Assembly (NCBI GenBank): GCA_038247115.1
Contig: JBBRVG010000004.1
Span: 1 to 64,000, forward strand
Direction of reading: 5' to 3'
DNA: 64,000 bases
From: Pseudaeromonas sp038247115
GTDB taxonomy: Bacteria > Pseudomonadota > Gammaproteobacteria > Enterobacterales > Aeromonadaceae
The translations under genes and the position numbers were made by a program. Positions 50,875-59,976 of this stretch are shown one piece after another. Under the pieces are notes generated by a model. The model was not told where the DNA came from and ran no database searches. It was given only the letters and a program-made list of their open reading frames with translations. Each line of letters begins with the position of its first letter. The stretch's first letter is position 1.

Positions 50875-52263
50875 TTACAGTTTCTTGGCTTTCTCGACCA
50901 CTTCGTCGATGGAGCCAACCATGTAGAACGCCTGTTCCGGCAGATCGTCGAACTCGCCATCCAGAATGCCCTTGAAACCACGAATGGTTTCTTTCAGCGG
51001 CACGTACTTGCCCGGTGAACCGGTAAATACTTCAGCCACGCTGAACGGCTGGGACAGGAAACGTTCGATCTTACGGGCACGAGCCACGACCAACTTGTCG
51101 TTCTCGGACAATTCGTCCATACCGAGGATGGCGATGATGTCCTTGAGTTCCTTGTAGCGTTGCAGAACAGTCTGCACGCCACGAGCAACGTCGTAGTGCT
51201 CCTGACCTACCACCAGCGGATCCAGCTGACGGGAGGTAGAGTCCAGCGGATCAACGGCCGGGTAGATACCCAGAGCGGCGATCTGACGGGACAGAACCAC
51301 GGTTGCATCCAAGTGGGCGAAGGTGGTCGCCGGGCTCGGGTCAGTCAAGTCATCCGCAGGAACGTAGACCGCTTGTACCGAGGTGATGGAGCCGCTCTTG
51401 GTGGAGGTAATACGCTCCTGCAAGACGCCCATTTCTTCGGCCAGAGTCGGTTGATAACCTACTGCAGACGGCATACGACCCAACAGGGCTGATACCTCAG
51501 TGCCCGCGAGCGTGTAACGGTAGATGTTGTCGATGAACAACAGAACGTCACGCCCTTCGTCCCGGAACTTCTCGGCCATGGTCAGACCGGTCAGTGCCAC
51601 GCGCAGACGGTTTCCTGGCGGCTCGTTCATCTGGCCATATACCATGGCTACCTTGTCGAGAACGTTGGACTCCTTCATTTCGTAGTAGAAGTCGTTACCC
51701 TCACGGGTACGTTCACCGACACCGGCAAACACGGACAGACCGGAGTGAGCCTTGGCGATGTTGTTGATCAGCTCCATCATGTTAACGGTCTTGCCGACAC
51801 CGGCACCACCGAACAAGCCGACTTTACCGCCCTTGGCAAACGGACAGATCAAGTCGATAACCTTGATGCCAGTTTCCAGCAGTTCCGTGGTATTGGATTG
51901 ATCTTCATAGCTTGGCGCTTCACGGTGGATAACCCAATTATCGTCTTCGCCAATCGGGCCTTGCTCATCCACAGGTTCACCCAGGACGTTCATGATCCGT
52001 CCCAGAGTAGCCTTACCGACCGGCACCTTGATCGCTTCACCGCTGTTGACCACTTCAGCACCGCGACGCAAGCCATCAGAGGTACCCATGGAGATACAAC
52101 GGACAACGCCGCCGCCAGTTTGTTGCTGAACTTCCAGTACCAGACCCTTGGTCTGGCCTTCGCTCACAATCTTCAGTGCATCGTACACCTTAGGTACGGA
52201 GTCTTGTGGGAACTGCACGTCCACCACAGCACCGATGACTTGAACGATGATACCGTTACTCAT
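50875..52263 (-). CDS. atpD: ATP synthase beta subunit (catalytic)
   Basis: 462 residues; Walker A GGAGVGKT, catalytic region VGERTREGNDFYYEM, DELSEND motif in the C-terminal domain. F1 catalytic subunit, standard length. 33 bp after atpG. Confidence 0.98.
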   Translation of the reverse strand: MSNGIIVQVIGAVVDVQFPQDSVPKVYDALKIVSEGQTKGLVLEVQQQTGGGVVRCISMGTSDGLRRGAEVVNSGEAIKVPVGKATLGRIMNVLGEPVDEQGPIGEDDNWVIHREAPSYEDQSNTTELLETGIKVIDLICPFAKGGKVGLFGGAGVGKTVNMMELINNIAKAHSGLSVFAGVGERTREGNDFYYEMKESNVLDKVAMVYGQMNEPPGNRLRVALTGLTMAEKFRDEGRDVLLFIDNIYRYTLAGTEVSALLGRMPSAVGYQPTLAEEMGVLQERITSTKSGSITSVQAVYVPADDLTDPSPATTFAHLDATVVLSRQIAALGIYPAVDPLDSTSRQLDPLVVGQEHYDVARGVQTVLQRYKELKDIIAILGMDELSENDKLVVARARKIERFLSQPFSVAEVFTGSPGKYVPLKETIRGFKGILDGEFDDLPEQAFYMVGSIDEVVEKAKKL

Positions 52264-52296
52264 GTCAAATCCTCTAAACCTATGAATACCTTAGCC

Positions 52297-53160
52297 CTAT
52301 ACCGCCGCTGCGCCAGATACGATTTCGGTCAGTTCCTGGGTAATACTGGCCTGACGGGCCTTGTTGTATACCAGTTGCAGATCCGTAATCAGATTATCGG
52401 CGTTATCGGTGGCAGCCTTCATTGCCACCATACGGGCGGCTTGCTCACTGGCCAGGTTCTCAACGACCCCCTGGTAGACCTGAGACTCGATGTAGCGACT
52501 GAGCAGTTGATCCATCAGAAACTTCGGATCCGGCTCATACAGATAATCCCAGTGACGTTTGGCCATCTTGGCATCTTCCGCCTTCGGCAATGGCAACAGC
52601 TGATCGACCGCCGGTTGTTGCACCATGGTGTTCACAAACTTGTTGTTCACCAGATACAGACGATCAATTTCTCCGTTGTCATAGGCTTGCAGCATGACAC
52701 GCACCGAGCCAATCAAATCATTGACCGTCGGGTTGTCACCAAAGCCGGAAACTTGTGCGAGGACCTTGCCGCCATAGCGGGCAAAGAAACCACACGCCTT
52801 AGAGCCAACCAGAGCCAGGCTGGTTTCAACGCCCTGCTCTTTCCATTGCTTCATCGAACCAAGAGCAGCCTTGAACAAGTTGACGTTCAAACCGCCACAC
52901 AAGCCCCGATCGGTCGATATGATGATGTAGCCAACTCGCTTGACCTCGCGTTCTTCGAGGTAGGGATGCTTGTATTCCAGGCTCCCCAGAGCGATATGAC
53001 CGATCACCTTACGCATAGTCACTGCATAGGGACGGATTGCCGCCATGCTTTCCTGTGCGCGACGCATCTTGGATGCGGCGACCATCTGCATTGCGCTGGT
53101 GATCTTCTGAGTGTTCTTCACACTGCCGATCTTGTTACGTATCTCTTTAGCGCCGGCCAT
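52297..53160 (-). CDS. atpG: ATP synthase gamma subunit
   Basis: 287 residues from ATG 53160 (GGAG upstream), as in E. coli. N-terminal coiled helix MAGAKEIRNKIGSVKNTQKI, conserved DRGLCGGLNVNLFK and C-terminal helix ITQELTEIVSGAAAV. Rotor shaft of F1. Confidence 0.98.
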   Translation of the reverse strand: MAGAKEIRNKIGSVKNTQKITSAMQMVAASKMRRAQESMAAIRPYAVTMRKVIGHIALGSLEYKHPYLEEREVKRVGYIIISTDRGLCGGLNVNLFKAALGSMKQWKEQGVETSLALVGSKACGFFARYGGKVLAQVSGFGDNPTVNDLIGSVRVMLQAYDNGEIDRLYLVNNKFVNTMVQQPAVDQLLPLPKAEDAKMAKRHWDYLYEPDPKFLMDQLLSRYIESQVYQGVVENLASEQAARMVAMKAATDNADNLITDLQLVYNKARQASITQELTEIVSGAAAV

Positions 53161-53206
53161 CTCTAGACTCTCCATTCAAGGTGGCTGCCTACGCAGCCAC
53201 TTTAAG

Positions 53207-54748
53207 TTACCAGGCTTGAGTCGCCTTGAAGCCGTCAATCAGCGCCGTCAACTTGGCAACGATCTCGTCGTTGTAGTCAGCTTTGGCATTGATTTCGGCC
53301 ATCGTATCGGCGTGCTCAGTCGCGGCAAAGGAGAGCAGAGCGGCTTCGAAATCACCGATCTTCTTCAATTCGATGTCGTCGAGATAACCGCGCTCAGCAG
53401 CAAACAGCACCAGCGCCTGGGCAGCAACACTCATAGGAGCGTACTGCTTCTGCTTCATCAGCTCAGTCACCTTCTGGCCATGGCTCAACTGCTTACGCGT
53501 TGCGTCATCCAGGTCTGAAGAGAACTGGGCAAACGCTGCCAGTTCACGGTACTGCGCCAGTGCGGTACGGATACCACCGGAGAGCTTCTTGATGATCTTG
53601 GTCTGTGCCGCGCCACCCACCCGGGATACCGAAATACCCGGATCAACCGCAGGACGGATACCCGCGTTAAACAGCTGAGTCGTCAGGAAGATCTGACCAT
53701 CGGTGATAGAAATCACGTTGGTCGGAACGAATGCAGAAACGTCACCCGCCTGAGTTTCGATGATCGGCAGTGCCGTCAATGAACCCGTCTGGCCCTTGAC
53801 GGCACCCTTGGTGAACTTCTCGACATACTCTTCGTTGACACGAGAGGCGCGCTCCAGCAAACGGGAGTGCAGATAAAATACGTCGCCTGGATAGGCTTCA
53901 CGTCCTGGCGGACGACGCAACAGCAGAGAAATCTGACGATAAGCGACCGCATGCTTGGACAGGTCATCATAGATAATCAGTGCATCTTCGCCCCGATCCC
54001 GGAAGTATTCGCCCATGGCGCAACCGGAATAAGGCGCCAGATATTGCAGAGAGGCCGACTCGGAAGCCGATGCCACGACCACAATGGTATTTTGCAGTGC
54101 GCCATGCTCTTCCAGCTTGCGGACCACGTTAGCGATGGTCGAAGCCTTCTGGCCAATAGCCACATACACACACTTGATGCCGGAATCTCTCTGGTTGATG
54201 ATCGCATCGATGGCCAGAGCTGTCTTACCGGTCTGGCGGTCACCGATGATCAGCTCGCGCTGGCCACGACCGATTGGGATCATTGCATCAACTGCCTTGT
54301 AACCAGTCTGTACTGGCTGCGAAACAGATTTCCGCTCGATAACCCCGGGCGCTATCACTTCAACAGCAGAGAAACCATCATTTTCAATCGGCCCCTTGCC
54401 ATCAATCGGCTGACCCAGGGTGTTGACGACGCGGCCCAACAGACCACGACCAACCGGGACTTCCAGAATACGGCCAGTACCCGTTACTTTTTGCCCTTCA
54501 GCCAGATCGGCGTAAGGACCCATGACGATGGCCCCGACGGAATCACGCTCCAGGTTGAGCGCCAGACCATACAGGTTACCCGGCAGTTCGATCATTTCGC
54601 CCTGCATAACATCGGCCAGGCCGTGAATGCGGACAATACCGTCGCTGACCGAAACGATAGTACCTTCGTTACGTGCTTCAGTGACGACTTCAAATTGCTC
54701 GATACGCTTTTTAATCAGCTCGGCAATTTCAGTGGAATTCAGTTGCAT
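53207..54748 (-). CDS. atpA: ATP synthase alpha subunit
   Basis: 513 residues, as in E. coli. Walker A GDRQTGKTA, PAVDPGISVSRVGGAAQ signature, N-terminal MQLNSTEIAELIKKRIEQF that binds delta. Non-catalytic F1 subunit. Confidence 0.98.
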   Translation of the reverse strand: MQLNSTEIAELIKKRIEQFEVVTEARNEGTIVSVSDGIVRIHGLADVMQGEMIELPGNLYGLALNLERDSVGAIVMGPYADLAEGQKVTGTGRILEVPVGRGLLGRVVNTLGQPIDGKGPIENDGFSAVEVIAPGVIERKSVSQPVQTGYKAVDAMIPIGRGQRELIIGDRQTGKTALAIDAIINQRDSGIKCVYVAIGQKASTIANVVRKLEEHGALQNTIVVVASASESASLQYLAPYSGCAMGEYFRDRGEDALIIYDDLSKHAVAYRQISLLLRRPPGREAYPGDVFYLHSRLLERASRVNEEYVEKFTKGAVKGQTGSLTALPIIETQAGDVSAFVPTNVISITDGQIFLTTQLFNAGIRPAVDPGISVSRVGGAAQTKIIKKLSGGIRTALAQYRELAAFAQFSSDLDDATRKQLSHGQKVTELMKQKQYAPMSVAAQALVLFAAERGYLDDIELKKIGDFEAALLSFAATEHADTMAEINAKADYNDEIVAKLTALIDGFKATQAW

Positions 54749-54762
54749 GCTCTAATCCCCAA

Positions 54763-55296
54763 TCAAGATTGCAGCGCTTCCGCCAAGCGGTTGAGTTTAT
54801 TACGGATACTGGCATCGATGATTTCATCACCGGCCTTAATCACCAGCCCGGCCATCAAGGATGGATCGATGCTGAAATTCAGTTTTACGGTACGCCCGTA
54901 ACGCTTCTCGAGAGAAGCCTGAATCTTGGCGACATCCGCATCGCTCAGCGGACTAGCAGAGCACACGGAAGCATCCAGCTGTTTATCCAGCTCGGACTTC
55001 AATGCGACAAATTCTGCCAATACCGCAGGCAATACACCCAAGCGTCCATTTTCAGCCATTACCTTTATCAGGTTCTGACCCTGCTCATTCAGCTGGTCAC
55101 CACAAATCTGGACAAATAGATCGCCCAGCTTTTCGGTGCCCAAGGAGCCGTGAAGCAAGCCCTGTACTGTATCGTTATTTGCTACTGCTACCGCAAATGA
55201 CAGCATCTCGAGCCACTTATCCAGCGCCTTGTGCTCAACAGCCACATCGAACGCAGCTTTGGCGTAGGGGCGAGCGACAGTTATCACTTCAGACAT
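54763..55296 (-). CDS. atpH: ATP synthase delta subunit
   Basis: 177 residues, as in E. coli. VARPYAKAAFDVA N-terminus and C-terminal RYGRTVKLNFSIDPSLMAGLVIKAGDEIIDASI. Links F1 alpha to the b stator. 14 bp after atpF and before atpA. Confidence 0.97.
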   Translation of the reverse strand: MSEVITVARPYAKAAFDVAVEHKALDKWLEMLSFAVAVANNDTVQGLLHGSLGTEKLGDLFVQICGDQLNEQGQNLIKVMAENGRLGVLPAVLAEFVALKSELDKQLDASVCSASPLSDADVAKIQASLEKRYGRTVKLNFSIDPSLMAGLVIKAGDEIIDASIRNKLNRLAEALQS

Positions 55297-55310
55297 AGCC
55301 CCTGGCCCCC

Positions 55311-55781
55311 TTAAAGTTCCGCAACCAATTTATCAACCAGATCGCTATTAGCGGCCTTGTCGATTTGACGTCCCAGAATCTTCTCGGCACCAGCAACGGC
55401 CAACAGGGCCACATGCTTGCGGAGTTCTTCCTTCGCGCGATTCCGCTCGGCTTCAATCTCGGCTTGAGCTTGCTTGAGAATCTTCTCACGCTCACTCATG
55501 GCATCCTGATTGGCCTCGTCGATGATTTGAGCTCGGCGCTTGTTGGCCTGCTCGATGATCTCTGCAGCCTGTTGCTTGGCTTCCTTGATCTGTTCCATGG
55601 CTTTGTTTTGCGCCAAGTCCAGATCCTTCTTCGCACGCTCTGCAGAAGATAATCCGTCAGCAATTTCTTTCTGACGTTTTTCGATGGCGGCCATCATTGG
55701 CGGCCAAACAAACTTCATGCAGAACCAGACGAAGAGAATAAAGGCAAGTGTCTGGCCGAGGATGGTTGCATTGATATCCAC
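55311..55781 (-). CDS. atpF: ATP synthase b subunit
   Basis: 156 residues, as in E. coli. One N-terminal membrane segment (ILGQTLAFILFVWFCMKFVW) and a long charged coiled coil forming the peripheral stalk. Confidence 0.97.
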   Translation of the reverse strand: MDINATILGQTLAFILFVWFCMKFVWPPMMAAIEKRQKEIADGLSSAERAKKDLDLAQNKAMEQIKEAKQQAAEIIEQANKRRAQIIDEANQDAMSEREKILKQAQAEIEAERNRAKEELRKHVALLAVAGAEKILGRQIDKAANSDLVDKLVAEL

Positions 55782-55834
55782 AGCACAACTCCTCTAGGGT
55801 AAATGGATAAACACAAACTGTTTAGTCGTTTGCC

Positions 55835-56062
55835 TTACTTGGCGACAACGAACATCACATACATACCCAGACCCACGGCGATCATCGGGATAGCATCCAC
55901 CAGACCCATGACGATGAAGAATTGAGTACGCAGCAGGGGTAACAGATCAGGTTGACGGGCAGCACCTTCCAGGAACTTACCACCCAGTACACCGATACCA
56001 ATAGCGGCACCGATAGCAGCCAGACCCATCATCAAACCAGCAGCAATAAACAACATTTCCAT
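55835..56062 (-). CDS. atpE: ATP synthase c subunit
   Basis: 75 residues, two membrane helices with a polar loop (GAARQPDL) and the proton-carrying Asp56 in MGLVDAIPMI. Slightly shorter than E. coli (79). Forms the Fo rotor ring. Confidence 0.98.
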   Translation of the reverse strand: MEMLFIAAGLMMGLAAIGAAIGIGVLGGKFLEGAARQPDLLPLLRTQFFIVMGLVDAIPMIAVGLGMYVMFVVAK

Positions 56063-56112
56063 GGATTCTTCTCCAAAAATTTAGAAAATAACGTTAAATA
56101 TCAATTTGATAA

Positions 56113-56907
56113 TCAATGCTCTTCACAGGCCATCGATAGATAAACTATCGTCAGAACCATGAAAATGTACGCCTGTAATGTCACGATCAGGATGTGGAAA
56201 ATAGCCCAGGGGACGTTAAGTGCCCACTGCGACCACCAAGGTAACATGGCGGCGATGAGGATGAAGATCATCTCACCGGCATACATGTTTCCGTATAACC
56301 GCAAACCTAATGACACAGGTTTTGATATCAGAGATACAAGTTCCAACACGAAGTTAATCGGCATAAATGCCCAGTGGTTGAACGGTGTAAATGTCAGTTC
56401 TTTGAGGAAACCGGACACTCCCTTCATCTTGATGCTGTAGAACAGGATGAGGAAGAAAACACCAAGCGCCATGGACAGGGTGATATTAACGTCAGCGGTA
56501 GGAACAATTCGCAGTTTCTGGGCTTCATCCCCAGCAATCCACTGCGCCAGTCGAGATAAATAATCGATGGGCAGCAAGTCCATCATGTTCATCAGGAAGA
56601 TCCAGACAAACACTGTGAGTGACAGCGGAGCTATCAGCTTGTTCTTGCCATGAAAGATCCCGGCTACGGTCTCTTCCACAAACCCGACGACCATTTCGAC
56701 AAAGCACTGCAGTTTACCCGGTACACCACTGGTTGCCTTGACGGCAACGCGGCGAAACAGCCAGAGGAAAAAAAACCCCAAACCAACAGAAAATATCATG
56801 GAATCGATATTAACCACCCAGAAGCCAGATTCAGCACCGACCTGCCAGTGAAGGAGGTGGTGATGCATGTACCCCTGAGGCGTTAGCAGTTCTCCTGTTG
56901 CAGCCAT
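56113..56907 (-). CDS. atpB: ATP synthase a subunit
   Basis: 264 residues from ATG 56907 (AGGA 7 bp upstream); an extended frame to 57081 runs through atpI and was rejected. Essential Arg in SLGLRLYGNMYAGEMIF and C-terminal ILIVTLQAYIFMVLTIVYLSMA. Proton channel of Fo. Confidence 0.97.
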   Translation of the reverse strand: MAATGELLTPQGYMHHHLLHWQVGAESGFWVVNIDSMIFSVGLGFFFLWLFRRVAVKATSGVPGKLQCFVEMVVGFVEETVAGIFHGKNKLIAPLSLTVFVWIFLMNMMDLLPIDYLSRLAQWIAGDEAQKLRIVPTADVNITLSMALGVFFLILFYSIKMKGVSGFLKELTFTPFNHWAFMPINFVLELVSLISKPVSLGLRLYGNMYAGEMIFILIAAMLPWWSQWALNVPWAIFHILIVTLQAYIFMVLTIVYLSMACEEH

Positions 56908-56915
56908 GAGTTTTC

Positions 56916-57305
56916 CTAGTAACGGTTGTTGAGTGTTAACGAAATGATCCACTGTGAACACAGGGCCAATCCGTAAGTGACAAACATGGCAGCATGTTGC
57001 ACTTGCAGAAATTTGAAGGTCACCCCGAACAACACCAGGGTGGCCACCAGCTTGACACCGGCACCACAATAGACGTCCCACAACACCAGACCAACATTCA
57101 ATTCGTCCGCCTGTCGCGAACTACCTATCCAGCTGTAGAGGAGTTGGGGCACCCAGTAAATTCCACCCCCAACGAGGGCAGAATAAGCCGCCCAGCGACT
57201 GTCCAGTAACCACCAGACCAACGCTACGACGACTATCAAAAAAAGCTGAATAGCGAGGACAGTCCATGCCAGCGCTTTCACACTCATCGATGAACTACTG
57301 CCCAT
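56916..57305 (-). CDS. atpI: AtpI accessory protein
   Basis: 129 residues with four hydrophobic segments and GGGIYWVPQLLYSW, typical of AtpI, which assists c-ring or Mg2+ handling. GGAG lies 7 bp before the ATG 57305; ATG 57287 is an alternative. First gene of the operon. Confidence 0.92.
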   Translation of the reverse strand: MGSSSSMSVKALAWTVLAIQLFLIVVVALVWWLLDSRWAAYSALVGGGIYWVPQLLYSWIGSSRQADELNVGLVLWDVYCGAGVKLVATLVLFGVTFKFLQVQHAAMFVTYGLALCSQWIISLTLNNRY

Positions 57306-57586
57306 CAGCTTTCTCCGATCCTTGAAACACCTAAATTTTAGGCGCTTTTAATAACACAAAAATAACAATTGAACAGCTTCGTGGATCACAGGAGTTAAAA
57401 AAGTTAATTTTATGTAACTCTTTGCTGGACAATGCTTTTTTGTTTCGGGTGTTTCAACATAGCCCATGAAATGGCTAAAAACCAGCATTTTGTGAGTCAG
57501 GTCAAGGTGTTGCGCTCATCCCAGGAGACCCATCCAAAATCGTCGTCACGGTTATAACCAAATTCAAATAACCCAATACCCATAAT
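57306..57586. promoter_or_regulatory. Gap holding the atp operon promoter
   Basis: AT-rich, no gene. An inverted repeat GAGTTA...TAACTC spans 57392-57420. Several -10-like hexamers occur on the minus strand but no promoter can be fixed confidently. Confidence 0.45.
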
Positions 57587-57616
57587 AAAAATAGGGAATA
57601 AACATTCCCTATTTTT
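57587..57616 (-). terminator. Terminator after parB
   Basis: 13-bp perfect stem AAAAATAGGGAAT/ATTCCCTATTTTT with a 4-nt loop, 4 bp beyond the parB stop. Confidence 0.88.
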
Positions 57617-57620
57617 CGCG

Positions 57621-58535
57621 CTACGACAATTCGAAATACCGTAAAATTTTGTCCAAATCGTCCTGATTCTGAAAGCTGAGTACCAATTTGCCCTTTTCCT
57701 TGCCGGAGGATACAAATTTGGCCGGTATCCCCAAGCGTTCACTGACCCGGCTTTCCCAACTCGCCAGCAAGGGTTGAGGTTCAAGGGGCTGTCGTTCCTC
57801 CCGGGGGGCAAGCAACCGTTGCACCATCTTTTCGGTATCTCGTACCGTCATCCCCTTCTGTGCGACTTGACGTGCTAATTCGGTTTGCAAAGCACCTTCC
57901 AGTCCCAGCAAGGCCCTGGCATGCCCCATATCCAGATCGCCATGCTCCACCAGTCGTTTGACATCCTCATTCAACTGATTGAGCCGCAACAAATTGGATA
58001 CAGCACTACGGGATTTACCAACTGCCTCCGCCACTTCCTGATGAGTGAGTTCAAACTCCTGCATCAGGCGCAACAAGGCCGCAGCCTCTTCAATGGCATT
58101 CAGGTCTTCACGCTGGATATTCTCGATCAGTGCAATCGCCACAGCGGCGTTATCCGCCACATTCTTGATGATGCAAGGAACTGTTTCCAGACGAACCAGC
58201 TGGCAAGCACGCCAACGACGTTCCCCGGCGATAATCTCGAAGCTTTGCTCCTCCAGCTGACGAACCACAATCGGCTGGATCACGCCTTGTGCCCGGATCG
58301 AGTTCGCCAACTCTTCCAGCGCCTCCTGGGACATGTCCTTGCGCGGTTGATATTTACCCGGCCGCAACCATGACAGCGGGATCCGGCGCAGCTCGCCTTG
58401 CAATTCGTCACTGCGGGAACGCGCCTCATCGGATTTGATGTCGTCCCGGATCTGCTTCTGGCGCGCGGCTGTACTGGTTCCCAATAGAGCTTCCAGCCCT
58501 TTACCCAAACCACGTTTCTTCGGTGTCATGTTCAT
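57621..58535 (-). CDS. parB: Chromosome-partitioning protein ParB
   Basis: 304 residues. KRGLGKGLEALLG N-terminus that contacts ParA, CTP-binding motif (GERRWRACQLV), HTH (ELTHQEVAEAVGKSRSAVSNLLRL), and C-terminal dimer domain with FQNQDDLDKILRYF. Binds parS near oriC and loads condensin. It follows parA by 8 bp. Confidence 0.97.
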   Translation of the reverse strand: MNMTPKKRGLGKGLEALLGTSTAARQKQIRDDIKSDEARSRSDELQGELRRIPLSWLRPGKYQPRKDMSQEALEELANSIRAQGVIQPIVVRQLEEQSFEIIAGERRWRACQLVRLETVPCIIKNVADNAAVAIALIENIQREDLNAIEEAAALLRLMQEFELTHQEVAEAVGKSRSAVSNLLRLNQLNEDVKRLVEHGDLDMGHARALLGLEGALQTELARQVAQKGMTVRDTEKMVQRLLAPREERQPLEPQPLLASWESRVSERLGIPAKFVSSGKEKGKLVLSFQNQDDLDKILRYFELS

Positions 58536-58543
58536 TCTCTGGC

Positions 58544-59329
58544 TCAGGCTGATTCGAGGCTGGCTTGCTCTTCCCGGCGTAACATCTCGCCGGCCAACGC
58601 CAGATAGGCCTTGGCTCCAACTGACGTTTTATCGTAATACATGGCGGGAGTACCGAAGCTCGGCGCCTCAGCCAAGCGGACATTGCGAGGAATGACGGTA
58701 CGGTACACTTTATCGCCAAAATGCTGTTTTAGCTGATCGGACACATCATTCGACAGACGGTTTCGATGATCGAACATGGTTCGCAATATACCCTCAATCT
58801 TGAGATTGGGGTTCACCACAGCCACCAGTTTGCTGATGGTATCCACCAACGCCGTCAAGCCTTCCAGTGCAAAATACTCGCACTGCATCGGCACCAGCAC
58901 CGAATCGGCGGCCGACATGGCATTCACCGTCAGCAGGTTCAGTGACGGCGGACAATCGATGAAGATGTAATCATACTGATCGCGAACTGCATTCAAGGCA
59001 TTGCGAAGGCGAATTTCCCGGGCAAAAAACTCCAGAAGACGTATTTCAGCGGCCGTCACATCGGAGTTGGCAGGGATCAGGTGATACCCACCCGCCGTCT
59101 CGGCGATCAATACTTCTTTGACCGGTAACTCATCGACCAGTAATTCGTAGGCGGTGCGTTCGACCTGGTATTTATCAATACCGCTGGCCATAGTGGCATT
59201 GCCCTGAGGATCCAGATCGACCACCAGAACCTTGCGTCGAGTAGCGGCCATCGAGGCTGCGAGGTTTACGCAGGTGGTGGTCTTACCGACCCCACCTTTT
59301 TGGTTCGCAATGGCGATAATTTTACCCAC
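58544..59329 (-). CDS. parA: Chromosome-partitioning ATPase ParA/Soj
   Basis: 261 residues, deviant Walker A KGGVGKTT (11-18), DLDPQGNATM, IFIDCPPSLNLLT. Start codon is GTG 59329, preceded by GGGGAG. Works with ParB to segregate origins. Operon order mnmG-rsmG-parA-parB, as in many bacteria. Confidence 0.97.
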   Translation of the reverse strand: MGKIIAIANQKGGVGKTTTCVNLAASMAATRRKVLVVDLDPQGNATMASGIDKYQVERTAYELLVDELPVKEVLIAETAGGYHLIPANSDVTAAEIRLLEFFAREIRLRNALNAVRDQYDYIFIDCPPSLNLLTVNAMSAADSVLVPMQCEYFALEGLTALVDTISKLVAVVNPNLKIEGILRTMFDHRNRLSNDVSDQLKQHFGDKVYRTVIPRNVRLAEAPSFGTPAMYYDKTSVGAKAYLALAGEMLRREEQASLESA

Positions 59330-59347
59330 TGAGCTCCCCTGCTGACG

Positions 59348-59968
59348 CTATTGTTTTTTAAGAATGATGAGATGACGTTCGCCATCCAGTTCTGGAACGG
59401 CCAGAGGATGCGCCCCTACCAGAGTAAAACCGGTTGGAAGCTGTTCCAGCTCTTCTGTCGGATAAAGGCCTTTCAATGCCAGAAAACAACCGTCAGCGGC
59501 TGGTAAATGACCACACCAGCCCAACATATCATTCAAGGAGGCAAACGCACGACTCAATACACCGTCAAAGCCGTCGTCATCATGGAAGTCCTCCACGCGA
59601 GACTGCACAGGTGTGACATTTTTCAATCCCAGTTCCAGAATAACCTGACGGATGAAGCGAATGCGCTTGCCCAGACTATCCAGCAACACGAACTGCTTGT
59701 CCGGATTGATGATGGCCAAGGGCAGCCCTGGTAACCCGGGACCGGTTCCGACATCGATAAAACGCGCTCCCTGCAACCAGGGGCTGACCACCACACTGTC
59801 CATGATGTGTTTGACCAGCATGGCTTCCGGATCACGTACCGACGTCAGATTGTAAGCCTTGTTCCACTTGTGCAGCAACCCGACCAGGGCCAGCAGTTGC
59901 TGTTTCTGCTGATCGGACAGCGCAAGCTTGGTCTGCGCCAGTAACTGATTTAAACGTTGTTCCAGCAT
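59348..59968 (-). CDS. rsmG: 16S rRNA (guanine527-N7)-methyltransferase
   Basis: 206 residues, as E. coli RsmG (207). SAM motif FIDVGTGPGLPGLPLAI, KRIRFIRQV, SRAFASL. Methylates G527 of 16S rRNA. 8 bp after mnmG. Confidence 0.97.
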   Translation of the reverse strand: MLEQRLNQLLAQTKLALSDQQKQQLLALVGLLHKWNKAYNLTSVRDPEAMLVKHIMDSVVVSPWLQGARFIDVGTGPGLPGLPLAIINPDKQFVLLDSLGKRIRFIRQVILELGLKNVTPVQSRVEDFHDDDGFDGVLSRAFASLNDMLGWCGHLPAADGCFLALKGLYPTEELEQLPTGFTLVGAHPLAVPELDGERHLIILKKQ

Positions 59969-59976
59969 CCGGGACC

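Noticed and set aside
57497..57811. 104-codon frame overlapping the end of parB
   Set aside because: Shadow of parB crossing its terminator.
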